Of a stretch of 64,000 nucleotides of DNA, positions 54,709-62,437 are shown one piece after another. The notes beneath the pieces were generated by a model that saw nothing but the letters and a program-made list of their open reading frames with translations, made no database searches and had not been told where the DNA came from. The position numbers and the translations under genes were made by a program. The DNA comes from Streptomyces caeruleatus (lineage in GTDB: Bacteria; Actinomycetota; Actinomycetes; Streptomycetales; Streptomycetaceae): assembly GCF_001514235.1 (NCBI RefSeq), contig NZ_KQ948936.1, positions 1-64,000 on the forward strand, in the 5' to 3' direction. Position 1 is the first letter of the stretch. Each line of letters starts with the position of its first letter.

Positions 54709-56643
54709 TCACCTGATCGGGCGGTGCACGTTGTCCCGTTCGCTCGGGCCCGGGGTGGCGTCCGCGATCCACGGGGCGCCGTCGTCCGACGGGTCGACGA
54801 TGCCCTGCTCCAGCCACTCGTACGTGCCCGACATCACGCCCTTGACGACCTTGCGGTCGAGGTCGTCGGTGTTGGACCACAGGCGGCCGAAGAGTTCCTC
54901 GATCCGCAGCCGGGACTGGCGGCAGAAGGCGTCGGCGAGCTGGTAGGCCTCGCGGCCGTGGTCGCCCTGGGTGCGCAGGTGCTCGGCGCGGACGCAGGCC
55001 GCGCTCATGGCGAAGAGCTCGGCGCCGATGTCGACGACCCGGCCGAGGAAGCCCTGCTTGGTCTCCATGCGGCCCTGCCAGCGGGACATGGCGTAGAAGG
55101 TGGAGCGGGCGAGCTTGCGGGAGGTGCGTTCGACGTAGCGCAGGTGCGGGGAGAGGTCGACGCCCTGCTTGAACTCGCCGTACGCGTACGGCAGTTGCCC
55201 CTGGCCGGCGACGAGCTTCGGCAGCCACTTGGCGTAGAAGACACCGGCGCCCGCGCCCGCCTTCGCCTTGTCCTGGAGGGACTTGTCGGGGTCGATGAGG
55301 TCGCCGGCGACCGAGAGGTGGGCGTCGACGGCCTCGCGGGCGATCAGCAGGTGCATGATCTCCGTCGAGCCCTCGAAGATGCGGTTGATGCGCAGGTCGC
55401 GCAGGACCTGTTCGGCGGCGACCGGGCGCTCACCGCGGGCCCGTAGTGACTCGGCGGTCTCGAAGCCGCGGCCGCCGCGGATCTGGACCAGGTCGTCGGC
55501 GATCGTCCAGGCCATCTCGGAGGCGTAGAGCTTGGCGAGGGCGCCTTCGATGCGGATGTCGTTGCGGTCCTCGTCGGCCATCTGCGAGGCGAGGTCGGTC
55601 ACGGCCTCCAGCGCGAAGGTGGTGGCGGCGATGAAGGAGATCTTCGCGCCGACCGCCTCGTGGTGGGCGAGCGGCTTGCCCCACTGCTCACGGGCCGCCG
55701 ACCACTCGCGGGCGATCTTCAGGCACCACTTGCCGGCCGCCACACAGGACGCGGGGAGGGAGAGCCGTCCGGTGTTCAGCGTCGTCAGTGCGATCTTCAG
55801 GCCCGCGCCCTCGGGGCCGATGCGGTTCGCCGCCGGGACGCGGACCTGGTGGAAGCGGGTGACGCCGTTCTCGATGCCGCGCAGGCCCATGAAGGCGTTG
55901 CGGTTCTCGACGGTGATGCCGGGCGAGTTGGTCTCCACGACGAAGGCCGTGATGCCGCCCTTGTGGCCCTCGGACTTCGGCACCCGGGCCATGACGACCA
56001 GCAGGTCGGCGACCACGCCGTTGGTCGTCCACAGCTTGACCCCGTCGAGGACGTAGTCGTCGCCGTCGGGTACGGCGGAGGTGGCGAGGCGGGCCGGGTC
56101 GGAGCCCACGTCCGGCTCGGTGAGGAGGAAGGCGCTGATGTCGGTGCGGGCGCAGCGCGGCAGGAAGGTCTCCTTCTGCTCCTGCGTGCCGAACAACTTC
56201 AGCGGCTGCGGTACGCCGATCGACTGATGGGCGGAGAGCAGCACGCCGATCGCGGGGGACGCCGAGCCGGCCAGCGCGAGGGCCTTGTTGTAGTAGACCT
56301 GGCCGAGGCCGAGCCCGCCGTACTTGGTGTCGATCTTCATGCCGAAGGCGCCGAGCTCCTTGAGCCCGTCGATCACGTCGTCGGGGATGCGGGCCTCGCG
56401 CTCGATGAGGGCGCCGTCGACCTTGGTCTCGACGAAGTCGCGCAGTTTGGCGAGGAACTCCTCGCCGCGCTGGGCGGCCTCGTCGGTGGGCATGGGGTGG
56501 GGGTGGATGAGGTCGAGGCGGAAGCGGCCGAGGAACAGTTCCTTGGCGAAGCTGGGCTTGCGCCATTCCTGCTGCCGGGCCGCCTCCGCCACCTGGCGCG
56601 CCTCACGCTCAGTGACAGTGGGCTTCGTGGGTGCTGCGGACAT
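54709..56643 (-). CDS. acyl-CoA dehydrogenase, VLCAD-like long form
   Basis: A 644-residue flavoprotein (FAD, electron to ETF) catalysing alpha,beta-dehydrogenation of acyl-CoA. The acyl-CoA dehydrogenase domain spans about 60-440 with FLLTEPDVGSDPARL, LDGVKLWTTNG and EGSTEIMHLL, where the catalytic Glu region lies (INRIFEGSTEI). A C-terminal helical extension of about 200 residues is like that of VLCAD/ACAD9-type enzymes. ATG 56643 is preceded by GAGG 8 bases up; an in-frame GTG 9 bases earlier is an alternative. Substrate chain length is not visible. Confidence 0.93.
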   Translation of the reverse strand: MSAAPTKPTVTEREARQVAEAARQQEWRKPSFAKELFLGRFRLDLIHPHPMPTDEAAQRGEEFLAKLRDFVETKVDGALIEREARIPDDVIDGLKELGAFGMKIDTKYGGLGLGQVYYNKALALAGSASPAIGVLLSAHQSIGVPQPLKLFGTQEQKETFLPRCARTDISAFLLTEPDVGSDPARLATSAVPDGDDYVLDGVKLWTTNGVVADLLVVMARVPKSEGHKGGITAFVVETNSPGITVENRNAFMGLRGIENGVTRFHQVRVPAANRIGPEGAGLKIALTTLNTGRLSLPASCVAAGKWCLKIAREWSAAREQWGKPLAHHEAVGAKISFIAATTFALEAVTDLASQMADEDRNDIRIEGALAKLYASEMAWTIADDLVQIRGGRGFETAESLRARGERPVAAEQVLRDLRINRIFEGSTEIMHLLIAREAVDAHLSVAGDLIDPDKSLQDKAKAGAGAGVFYAKWLPKLVAGQGQLPYAYGEFKQGVDLSPHLRYVERTSRKLARSTFYAMSRWQGRMETKQGFLGRVVDIGAELFAMSAACVRAEHLRTQGDHGREAYQLADAFCRQSRLRIEELFGRLWSNTDDLDRKVVKGVMSGTYEWLEQGIVDPSDDGAPWIADATPGPSERDNVHRPIR

Positions 56644-56858
56644 GAGGCTCACCTCGTCGCGAATCGGGATCTTGGGCCGTTTGGTTACCGACGGGTGCTA
56701 CCCGATCGTATGTACCCGATTACGGGCGACCCCACCACCCTGCGCGCGTCCGTTCAGCCGATGGGGCGCAAAGTGGTGTGCGCGGTGGGCCGACACGGCC
56801 TACCGTTCACGCCCACGACGGTGACGTAGTACTCCGCGGCCCGGTTCGAAAATCGGAG

Positions 56859-56872
56859 TCGAAGCGCTTCGA
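56859..56872. promoter_or_regulatory. LacI-family operator O1
   Basis: A perfect 14-bp palindrome TCGAAGCGCTTCGA. The central CG-rich GAAGCGCTTC is typical of actinobacterial LacI-family sites. Confidence 0.75.
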
Positions 56873-56949
56873 CAACCTATGGACACCCATCCGCGGTGGA
56901 GCTACTGTCGAACCATCCTCACACCCACCCCTGTACGCAGCGCGCACTG

Positions 56950-56962
56950 TCGAAGCGCTTCA
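56950..56962. promoter_or_regulatory. LacI-family operator O2
   Basis: TCGAAGCGCTTCA, the same 10-bp core as O1, 91 bases away centre to centre and 19 bases before the lacI start. Two sites at this spacing allow looping and autorepression. Confidence 0.75.
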
Positions 56963-56980
56963 CAAAGCTTGGAGAGCTGG

Positions 56981-58000
56981 ATGGTCACCCTCGCCGAGGT
57001 CGCCCAGCACGCCGGAGTCTCGGCGAGCACGGTGAGTTATGTCCTCAGCGGCAAGCGGTCCATCTCCGGGGCCACCCGGCAGCGGGTCGAGCAGAGCATC
57101 CGCGAGCTCGGCTACCACCCGAACGCGGGCGCCCGCGCCCTGGCCAGCAGCAAGTCGAACATCATCGCGCTGATGATCCCGCTGCGCACCGACATGTACG
57201 TGCCGGTGATGATGGAGATCGCCATAGCCGTGGCCACCACGGCCCGGACGCACGGCTACGACGTCCTGCTGCTGACCGGCGAGGAGGGCCCCGACGCCGT
57301 GCGCCGCGTCACCGGCAGCGGGCTGGCCGACGCGATGATCCTCATGGACGTCCAGCTGGACGACGAGCGGCTGCCGCTGCTGCGCGGGACCGACCAACCG
57401 TCCGTGCTCATCGGGCTGCCCGCCGACACCACCGGGCTGACCTGCGTCGACCTCGACTTCAAGGCGACCGGCGCGCTGTGTGTGGAGCATCTGGCGATGC
57501 TGGGGCACCGCGATATCGCCGTCATAGGCGAGGCCCCCGCCGTCTACGAGCGGCACACCGGTTTCGCCGAGCGCACGCTCGACGGACTGCGGCTGCGCTC
57601 CCAGGAGCTGGGGATGCGGCTGCTGCACCGGCCGTGCGAGGGCGGGTACGACGCGATGGCCGTCACCCTCGCCCGCGTCCTCGACGAGCGCCCGGGCACC
57701 ACCGGGTTCGTCGTGCAGAACGAGTCGGCGGTCGAGCCGCTGCTCGCCCTGCTGCGCCAGCAGGGCCGTGCCGTGCCCGAGGACGTGTCGGTGGTCGCCG
57801 TCTGCCCCGACCAGGTCGCCGTCCAGGCCTCGGTGCGGCTGACGTCCGTCTCCATTCCCGCGCAGGAGATGGGCCGGCACGCGGTGGAGCAGCTGGTCGC
57901 CAAGCTCGATGGCCGCGGGAGCGACGAAGTCGTGCTGATCGCACCCGAGTTGACGATCCGGGCGAGCACGGGCCCGGCGCCGTCCACCACCCACCACTGA
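56981..58000 (+). CDS. LacI-family transcriptional regulator
   Basis: A 339-residue LacI/GalR regulator. The helix-turn-helix is at 2-22 (TLAEVAQHAGVSASTVSYVLSG) and the hinge helix NAGARALASSKSN follows. The periplasmic-binding-protein-like ligand domain spans about 60-325. GGAGAG precedes ATG 56981. Operators O1 and O2 lie upstream, so autoregulation is likely. The GH31 gene starts 90 bases after its stop and is probably co-regulated, so the inducer is likely a sugar released from hemicellulose or a related glycan. Confidence 0.93.
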   Translation: MVTLAEVAQHAGVSASTVSYVLSGKRSISGATRQRVEQSIRELGYHPNAGARALASSKSNIIALMIPLRTDMYVPVMMEIAIAVATTARTHGYDVLLLTGEEGPDAVRRVTGSGLADAMILMDVQLDDERLPLLRGTDQPSVLIGLPADTTGLTCVDLDFKATGALCVEHLAMLGHRDIAVIGEAPAVYERHTGFAERTLDGLRLRSQELGMRLLHRPCEGGYDAMAVTLARVLDERPGTTGFVVQNESAVEPLLALLRQQGRAVPEDVSVVAVCPDQVAVQASVRLTSVSIPAQEMGRHAVEQLVAKLDGRGSDEVVLIAPELTIRASTGPAPSTTHH

Positions 58001-58090
58001 CGTCCCGCGAACGCCCCCGCACCGCCACCTCACCGTGCCCCTCCCGGGCACTCCCCTGTCTGCACCCGCTGCCCTCTTCAGGAGCGCCAC

Positions 58091-60142
58091 GTGAATCAGC
58101 CTGCCGAAAACCAGCCCCAGCCAGGCACGGTCAGCCTCGCGCAGTCCTCCCCGACCGTCGGCACGTTCCGTGAGCGGGACGGCGCGCTGGAGTGGAGCGG
58201 CCGTCAGGAGACCCTGCGTGTCGAGCCGTGGGGGCCGGACGCGGTCCGGGTGCGTGCCCGGCTCGGCGGTCCGGTCCTCGACGGGCTGCCCGGCGCGCTG
58301 CTGGAGTCCGCCCCGGTGACCGAGTCCGCCGTGAAGATCGAGGACGGGCTGGGGGTGCTGACCGTCGGCGCGCTGACCGTCCAGGTCGACGCCGAGGGCC
58401 TGATCCGGTTCCTGCGCACCGAGGACGGCACGGAGGTGCTCGCCGAGGAGCGCGCCCACTTCTGGTGGCCGGGCCCGCGGCTCTACACCGCCGTCGGCAA
58501 CGGCTACCACCGTCTGGAGCAGCGCTTCGCCGCCTACGACGACGAGAAGCTGTACGGCCTCGGCCAGCACCAGCACGGACGGTTCGACCAGAAGGGCCTG
58601 GTGCTGGACCTGGTCCAGCGCAACGCCGAGGTCGGCATCCCGGTCCTGGCCTCCAGCCGCGGCTACACCCTGCTGTGGAACAACCCGGCGATCGGCCGCG
58701 TGGAGCTGGCGCACAACGGCACCCGGTGGGTCGCCGACTCCGCCCGGCAGATCGACTACTGGATCACCGCGGGCACCCCGGCCGACGGCCAGCGCCGCTA
58801 CAGCGCGGTGACGGGCCGTACGCCGATGCTGCCGGAGTGGGCCGCCGGTTTCTGGCAGTGCAAGCTGCGCTACCGCACGCAGGACGAACTCCTCGAAGTG
58901 GCACGGGAGTACAAGCGCCGCGGGCTGCCCATCGACGTCATCGTCTGCGACTTCTTCCACTGGACCCACCTGGGCGAGTGGAAGTTCGACCCGAAGGAGT
59001 GGCCGGACCCGGCGGCGATGGTGCGCGAGCTGGACGAGCTCGGCATCAAGCTGGTCGTGTCCGTCTGGCCGTCGGTCTCCCCGCTCTCCGAGAACCACCC
59101 GGTCATGGAACAGCGCGGGTACTTCATCGGCACCCAGTACGGCCCGATGGCGCACGCGGACTGGCCCGACAAGGAGGTGGCCTCCACGGTCCAGGTGGCG
59201 TTCTACGACGCCACCAACCCCGAGGCCCGTGAGTTCGTGTGGTCGAAGGTCAAGCAGAACTACCTCGACCAGTACGGCATCACGGCGTTCTGGCTGGACG
59301 CCTGCGAGCCGGAGCTGAAGCCGGGCTTCCAGGAGAACCTGCGCTACTGGACGGGTCCGGGCCTGGAGGTCGGCAACATCTACCCGGCGGAGAACGCCCG
59401 CACCTTCTACGAGGGCCTGCGCGCGTCCGGCGAGGAGGAGATCGTCACCCTCAACCGCTCGGCCTGGGCGGGCAGCCAGCGCTACGGCGCCGCCCTGTGG
59501 TCCGGCGACATCGGCACCGACTTCCTGACGCTGCGCCGCCAGATCGCGGCCGGCCTCAACACCGCGCTGTCCGGGATCCCCTGGTGGAACACCGACATCG
59601 GCGGCTTCCACGGAGGCGACCCGGACGACCCGGCGTACCGCGAGGTGATGGTCCGCTGGTTCCAGTTCGGCGCCCTGTCCCCGCTGATGCGTCTGCACGG
59701 CTTCCGCGACCCGGGCATGCCGCTCGGCCCGGACATGACGGGCGGTCCGAACGAGGTGTGGTCGTACGGCGAGGAGGCCGGCGCGATCCTGGAGCGGTAC
59801 CTGCGGCTGCGCGAGCGCCTGAAGCCGTACGTCCTTCAGGTCATGCGCGAGGCCCACGACGAGGGGCTGCCGGTGATGCGGCCGCTGTTCCTGGAGTTCC
59901 CCGAGGACGAGGCGGCGTGGGCGGTCGACGACGCGTACCTGTTCGGCCGGGACCTGCTGGTCGCGCCGGTCCTCACGGCCGGGGCGACGACCTGGACGAC
60001 GTATCTTCCGGCCGGGGCGCGCTGGACGGACGCGTGGACGGGTGAGACGTACGAGGGCGGTGCGACCGTGACGGTCGACGCCCCGCTGGACCGCATCCCG
60101 CTGTTTCTGCGGGACGGGGCACGGCTGCCCGTAGCGGAGTAG
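58091..60142 (+). CDS. glycoside hydrolase family 31 (alpha-xylosidase or alpha-glucosidase)
   Basis: A 683-residue intracellular (no signal peptide) GH31 enzyme. The N-terminal beta domain is about 1-210. In the TIM barrel the nucleophile Asp is in FWLDACEPE and the acid/base Asp in WSGDIGTDF. Further conserved stretches are LWNNPAIGRVEL, PWWNTDIGGFHGG and ALSPLMRLHGF. The substrate preference cannot be fixed by eye; the Trp-rich DFFHWTHLGEWKFDP stretch and neighbouring GH12/GH95 genes favour alpha-xylosidase. It follows the LacI gene and is likely repressed by it. Confidence 0.93.
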   Translation: MNQPAENQPQPGTVSLAQSSPTVGTFRERDGALEWSGRQETLRVEPWGPDAVRVRARLGGPVLDGLPGALLESAPVTESAVKIEDGLGVLTVGALTVQVDAEGLIRFLRTEDGTEVLAEERAHFWWPGPRLYTAVGNGYHRLEQRFAAYDDEKLYGLGQHQHGRFDQKGLVLDLVQRNAEVGIPVLASSRGYTLLWNNPAIGRVELAHNGTRWVADSARQIDYWITAGTPADGQRRYSAVTGRTPMLPEWAAGFWQCKLRYRTQDELLEVAREYKRRGLPIDVIVCDFFHWTHLGEWKFDPKEWPDPAAMVRELDELGIKLVVSVWPSVSPLSENHPVMEQRGYFIGTQYGPMAHADWPDKEVASTVQVAFYDATNPEAREFVWSKVKQNYLDQYGITAFWLDACEPELKPGFQENLRYWTGPGLEVGNIYPAENARTFYEGLRASGEEEIVTLNRSAWAGSQRYGAALWSGDIGTDFLTLRRQIAAGLNTALSGIPWWNTDIGGFHGGDPDDPAYREVMVRWFQFGALSPLMRLHGFRDPGMPLGPDMTGGPNEVWSYGEEAGAILERYLRLRERLKPYVLQVMREAHDEGLPVMRPLFLEFPEDEAAWAVDDAYLFGRDLLVAPVLTAGATTWTTYLPAGARWTDAWTGETYEGGATVTVDAPLDRIPLFLRDGARLPVAE

Positions 60143-60150
60143 CCGTGTCG

Positions 60151-60193
60151 GAGGGGATGGCCGGACGGTGGAGGTCTTCCGGCCATCCTCTTC
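60151..60193 (+). terminator. hairpin terminator after GH31 gene
   Basis: An 11-bp perfect core (GGATGGCCGGA with TCCGGCCATCC), extended by G-T pairs, loop of 12 bases, starting 8 bases after the stop. Confidence 0.7.
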
Positions 60194-60250
60194 GCATGTT
60201 CGGCCAACTTGCGCTCTGTGTCGGCGAGTTCGCCGGGTTAGATTCCCTGG

Positions 60251-61438
60251 GTGTCCTCGACTCCCCTTCCCCTCGCCCTCGCCAATCTGCTGGTGCGCCC
60301 GGCCTTCGGCTCGCGGCGCGATCCCGACCGGGTCTTCGACCGGATCGCCGCGGCGGCCGGGGAGGCGCCCGGAGACCGGCGGTTCGTCGACGACTTCCGG
60401 TCGCTGCTGGGCTGGTGGGCGAAGGCGGACCGGCTGACCCCGGTCGGCTGGCAGTCGGCTCAGGTGCATGTGCGGCGGCATCTCACCAACCGGGCCCGGG
60501 TGCTCAGGCTGATCGCCGAGCGTCCGGAGATCGAGCGGGAGCCGATCGAGAGGCCGGTGTTCGTGGTGGGTCTGCCGCGTACGGCGACCACCGTCACCCA
60601 CGCCGTCCTGTCGCTCTCGGAGGAGCATCGCAGCCCGCTGCTGTGGGAACTGCTGGCGCCCGACCTGGAGTTGCCGCCCCGGCAGCGACGGAAGGCGATC
60701 ACGGCCGGGCGTCGGATGGCCCAGGGCACCGACCTGTTCGCACCGCGCTTCCGTGACATCCACGCGATGGCGGCCGAGGGCCCGGAGGAGTGCACGTTCG
60801 CGCTGCCGCACGCCCTGATGCCGTTCTCGCAGGCCTGGATCCCGGAGTACCGGGACTGGCACCGCGAGCGGGATTTCGTCCCCGACTACCGGTACCTGAA
60901 GCAGGTCTACCAGGTCCTCCAGTACGGCCGGCCGCGCCGCCGCTGGATGCTGAAGTCGCCGATGCACCTGGAGAACCTGGACGCGCTGCTCACGGTGTTC
61001 CCCGACGCCACGATCGTGTGGTGCCACCGCGACCCGGTCACCGCCGTGGCGTCCTTCTGCAGCCTGATCGAGCACGGCATGGCCGTCAGCACCCGGCCCC
61101 TCGACCTGGCCGGCATCGGCGCCACCTGGCTCGACCTGCTGAGCCGCGCCATGACACGCGGTCTGGCCGCCCGGGCAGCCATCCCGCCGGAGCAACTGGT
61201 GGACGCCCCGTACTCCTGGCTCGGCTCCGACCCGGCCTCCGGCGCCCCCAAGCTCTACGCGGCCGTCGGTGCCCGCTGGACCGACTCCGAGGCCGCCCGC
61301 CTCCCGGACGCCGTCGCCCGCCCCAAGGGCACCCGCCGCCACACCTACGACCTGACCCGCTACGCCCTGGACCGGGCCGAGGTGGAATCCGCCTTCGCGG
61401 ACTACAACGCGCTGAGGGCCGAGGTCGACCGCGCCTGA
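60251..61438 (+). CDS. sulfotransferase family protein
   Basis: A 395-residue PAPS-dependent sulfotransferase-like protein. The 5'-phosphosulfate-binding loop is GLPRTATT in PVFVVGLPRTATTVTHA (about residues 100-115), and the 3'-phosphate-binding stretch is probably KSPMHLENLDALL, followed by FPDATIVWCHRDPV. Members of this branch act on lipids or unknown small molecules; the true acceptor is unknown. The GTG start has no strong ribosome binding site. It is convergent with the GH12 gene; the 3' end of the gene is part of a duplication. Confidence 0.85.
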   Translation: MSSTPLPLALANLLVRPAFGSRRDPDRVFDRIAAAAGEAPGDRRFVDDFRSLLGWWAKADRLTPVGWQSAQVHVRRHLTNRARVLRLIAERPEIEREPIERPVFVVGLPRTATTVTHAVLSLSEEHRSPLLWELLAPDLELPPRQRRKAITAGRRMAQGTDLFAPRFRDIHAMAAEGPEECTFALPHALMPFSQAWIPEYRDWHRERDFVPDYRYLKQVYQVLQYGRPRRRWMLKSPMHLENLDALLTVFPDATIVWCHRDPVTAVASFCSLIEHGMAVSTRPLDLAGIGATWLDLLSRAMTRGLAARAAIPPEQLVDAPYSWLGSDPASGAPKLYAAVGARWTDSEAARLPDAVARPKGTRRHTYDLTRYALDRAEVESAFADYNALRAEVDRA

Positions 61439-61488
61439 GGAGAACGACAGAGACGGACCGGTCCCCGGCCCCGAGGACACTCAGCTGC
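61414..61488. repeat. direct repeat, copy 1
   Basis: GAGGGCCGAGGTCGACCGCG and onward to TCAGCTG. It covers the last codons of the sulfotransferase gene and a minus-strand TGA at 61481-61483. The second copy is at 61603-61682. Confidence 0.82.
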
Positions 61489-61602
61489 CACCGGCCGTCG
61501 AGTCGCTGGTGTTGCGGAAGGCCAAGGCGGTGCGGACGACGCGGTCACCGGCGCCCGCGGAGACCGACTGCGGAAATCCACCGTCACCGACCACAACCAG
61601 AC

Positions 61603-61682
61603 GAGGGCCGGAGCCGACCGCGCCTGACAGGAACGACAGACACGGACCGGCCCCGGCCCCGGCCCCGAGGACGTGTCAGCTG
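61603..61682. repeat. direct repeat, copy 2
   Basis: GAGGGCCGGAGCCGACCGCG and onward to TCAGCTG, about 85% identical to copy 1, with an added GCCCCG expansion. Copy 2 includes the GH12 stop codon; offset from copy 1 is 189-195 bases. Confidence 0.82.
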
Positions 61683-62389
61683 CTGCTGACCGTCAGGTTG
61701 TTGGTGGTGAAGTCCAGGCCGCCGGAGGACGAGGTGATCTCGTAGCCGAACTGGACGTCACCGATGGTCTCGTTGCTGGACATCCAGCCCTTGCCGGTGA
61801 TCCAGGTGAGGATCGGCTTGATGTTCACGGTGCCGGAGGTGGAGTCGGACGTGCGCAGGAACGAGAAGACCTCGTTGGCGCCGTTGGTGCCCTTGTAGAC
61901 GGTCCAGGTGTGGCCGCCGAGGGTGACGTTGCCCTGGGAGGTGCCGAGCGGGCCGACGGCGCCGTTGTAGTTGACCCAGAGCATGATCTCGTAGTCGTAG
62001 TCGGTGTCCCAGATGTCGTACGACGTGTTGTACGCGCCGGACGACGGGACGGTGACGTTGTAGCTGCTGGTGAGCGAGCCGAGGGAGGCGATCGTCTTGT
62101 TGATCACCTTCTTGGAGTCGGGGTAGGACTTGATGCCGCCAGTGTTGGGGTGGTTGGCCCAGACACCCCAGTTGGTACCGGAGTTGGCCCATATGCACTG
62201 GCTGCCGGCGCCGGAGCCCCAGATGTTGTTGTAGAGCGTGTACCCGTTGAGGCTGGTGTTGCCCCACTGGTCGCAGGAGTTCCAGACCGCGGCCGAGGCG
62301 GGGGCGGAGGCCAGTCCGACGACGGCGCCGACGGCCATCGCCGGGGCCAGCGCGGCCGTGGTGATCTTGCGCAGTGCGCTCTTTGCCAT
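61676..62389 (-). CDS. secreted glycoside hydrolase family 12 (endoglucanase/xyloglucanase)
   Basis: A 237-residue protein; ATG 62389 is chosen because AAAGGGA lies 5 bases upstream. A signal peptide (about 1-34, ending ASAPASA) is followed by the GH12 jelly roll: SCDQWGNTSLNGYTLYNNIWG, the nucleophile Glu in YEIMLWVNY, GHTWTVYKG and the acid/base Glu in QFGYEITSSSGG. The Cys pair in NSCDQ and SQCIW probably forms the N-terminal disulfide. No cellulose-binding module. GH12 enzymes cut beta-1,4-glucan or xyloglucan outside the cell. It lies 48 bases downstream of the GH95-like gene. Confidence 0.93.
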   Translation of the reverse strand: MAKSALRKITTAALAPAMAVGAVVGLASAPASAAVWNSCDQWGNTSLNGYTLYNNIWGSGAGSQCIWANSGTNWGVWANHPNTGGIKSYPDSKKVINKTIASLGSLTSSYNVTVPSSGAYNTSYDIWDTDYDYEIMLWVNYNGAVGPLGTSQGNVTLGGHTWTVYKGTNGANEVFSFLRTSDSTSGTVNIKPILTWITGKGWMSSNETIGDVQFGYEITSSSGGLDFTTNNLTVSSS

Positions 62390-62437
62390 GGTGTCCCTTT
62401 CCATGGGTGGGGGGAAATGCGGGGGATGTGCGGGGAG

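Larger units (their letters stand above)
56644..56980. promoter_or_regulatory. divergent control region with LacI operators
   Basis: This 337-base gap separates the acyl-CoA dehydrogenase (minus) and LacI genes (plus). It contains the two palindromes at 56859 and 56950, flanking the expected lacI promoter. The left part probably holds the acyl-CoA dehydrogenase promoter. Confidence 0.7.

Noticed and set aside
56960-61480. Minus-strand frame of about 1,500 codons opposite lacI, GH31 and the sulfotransferase
   Set aside because: It spans three unrelated genes with clear catalytic motifs on the plus strand; a GC-skew artefact.
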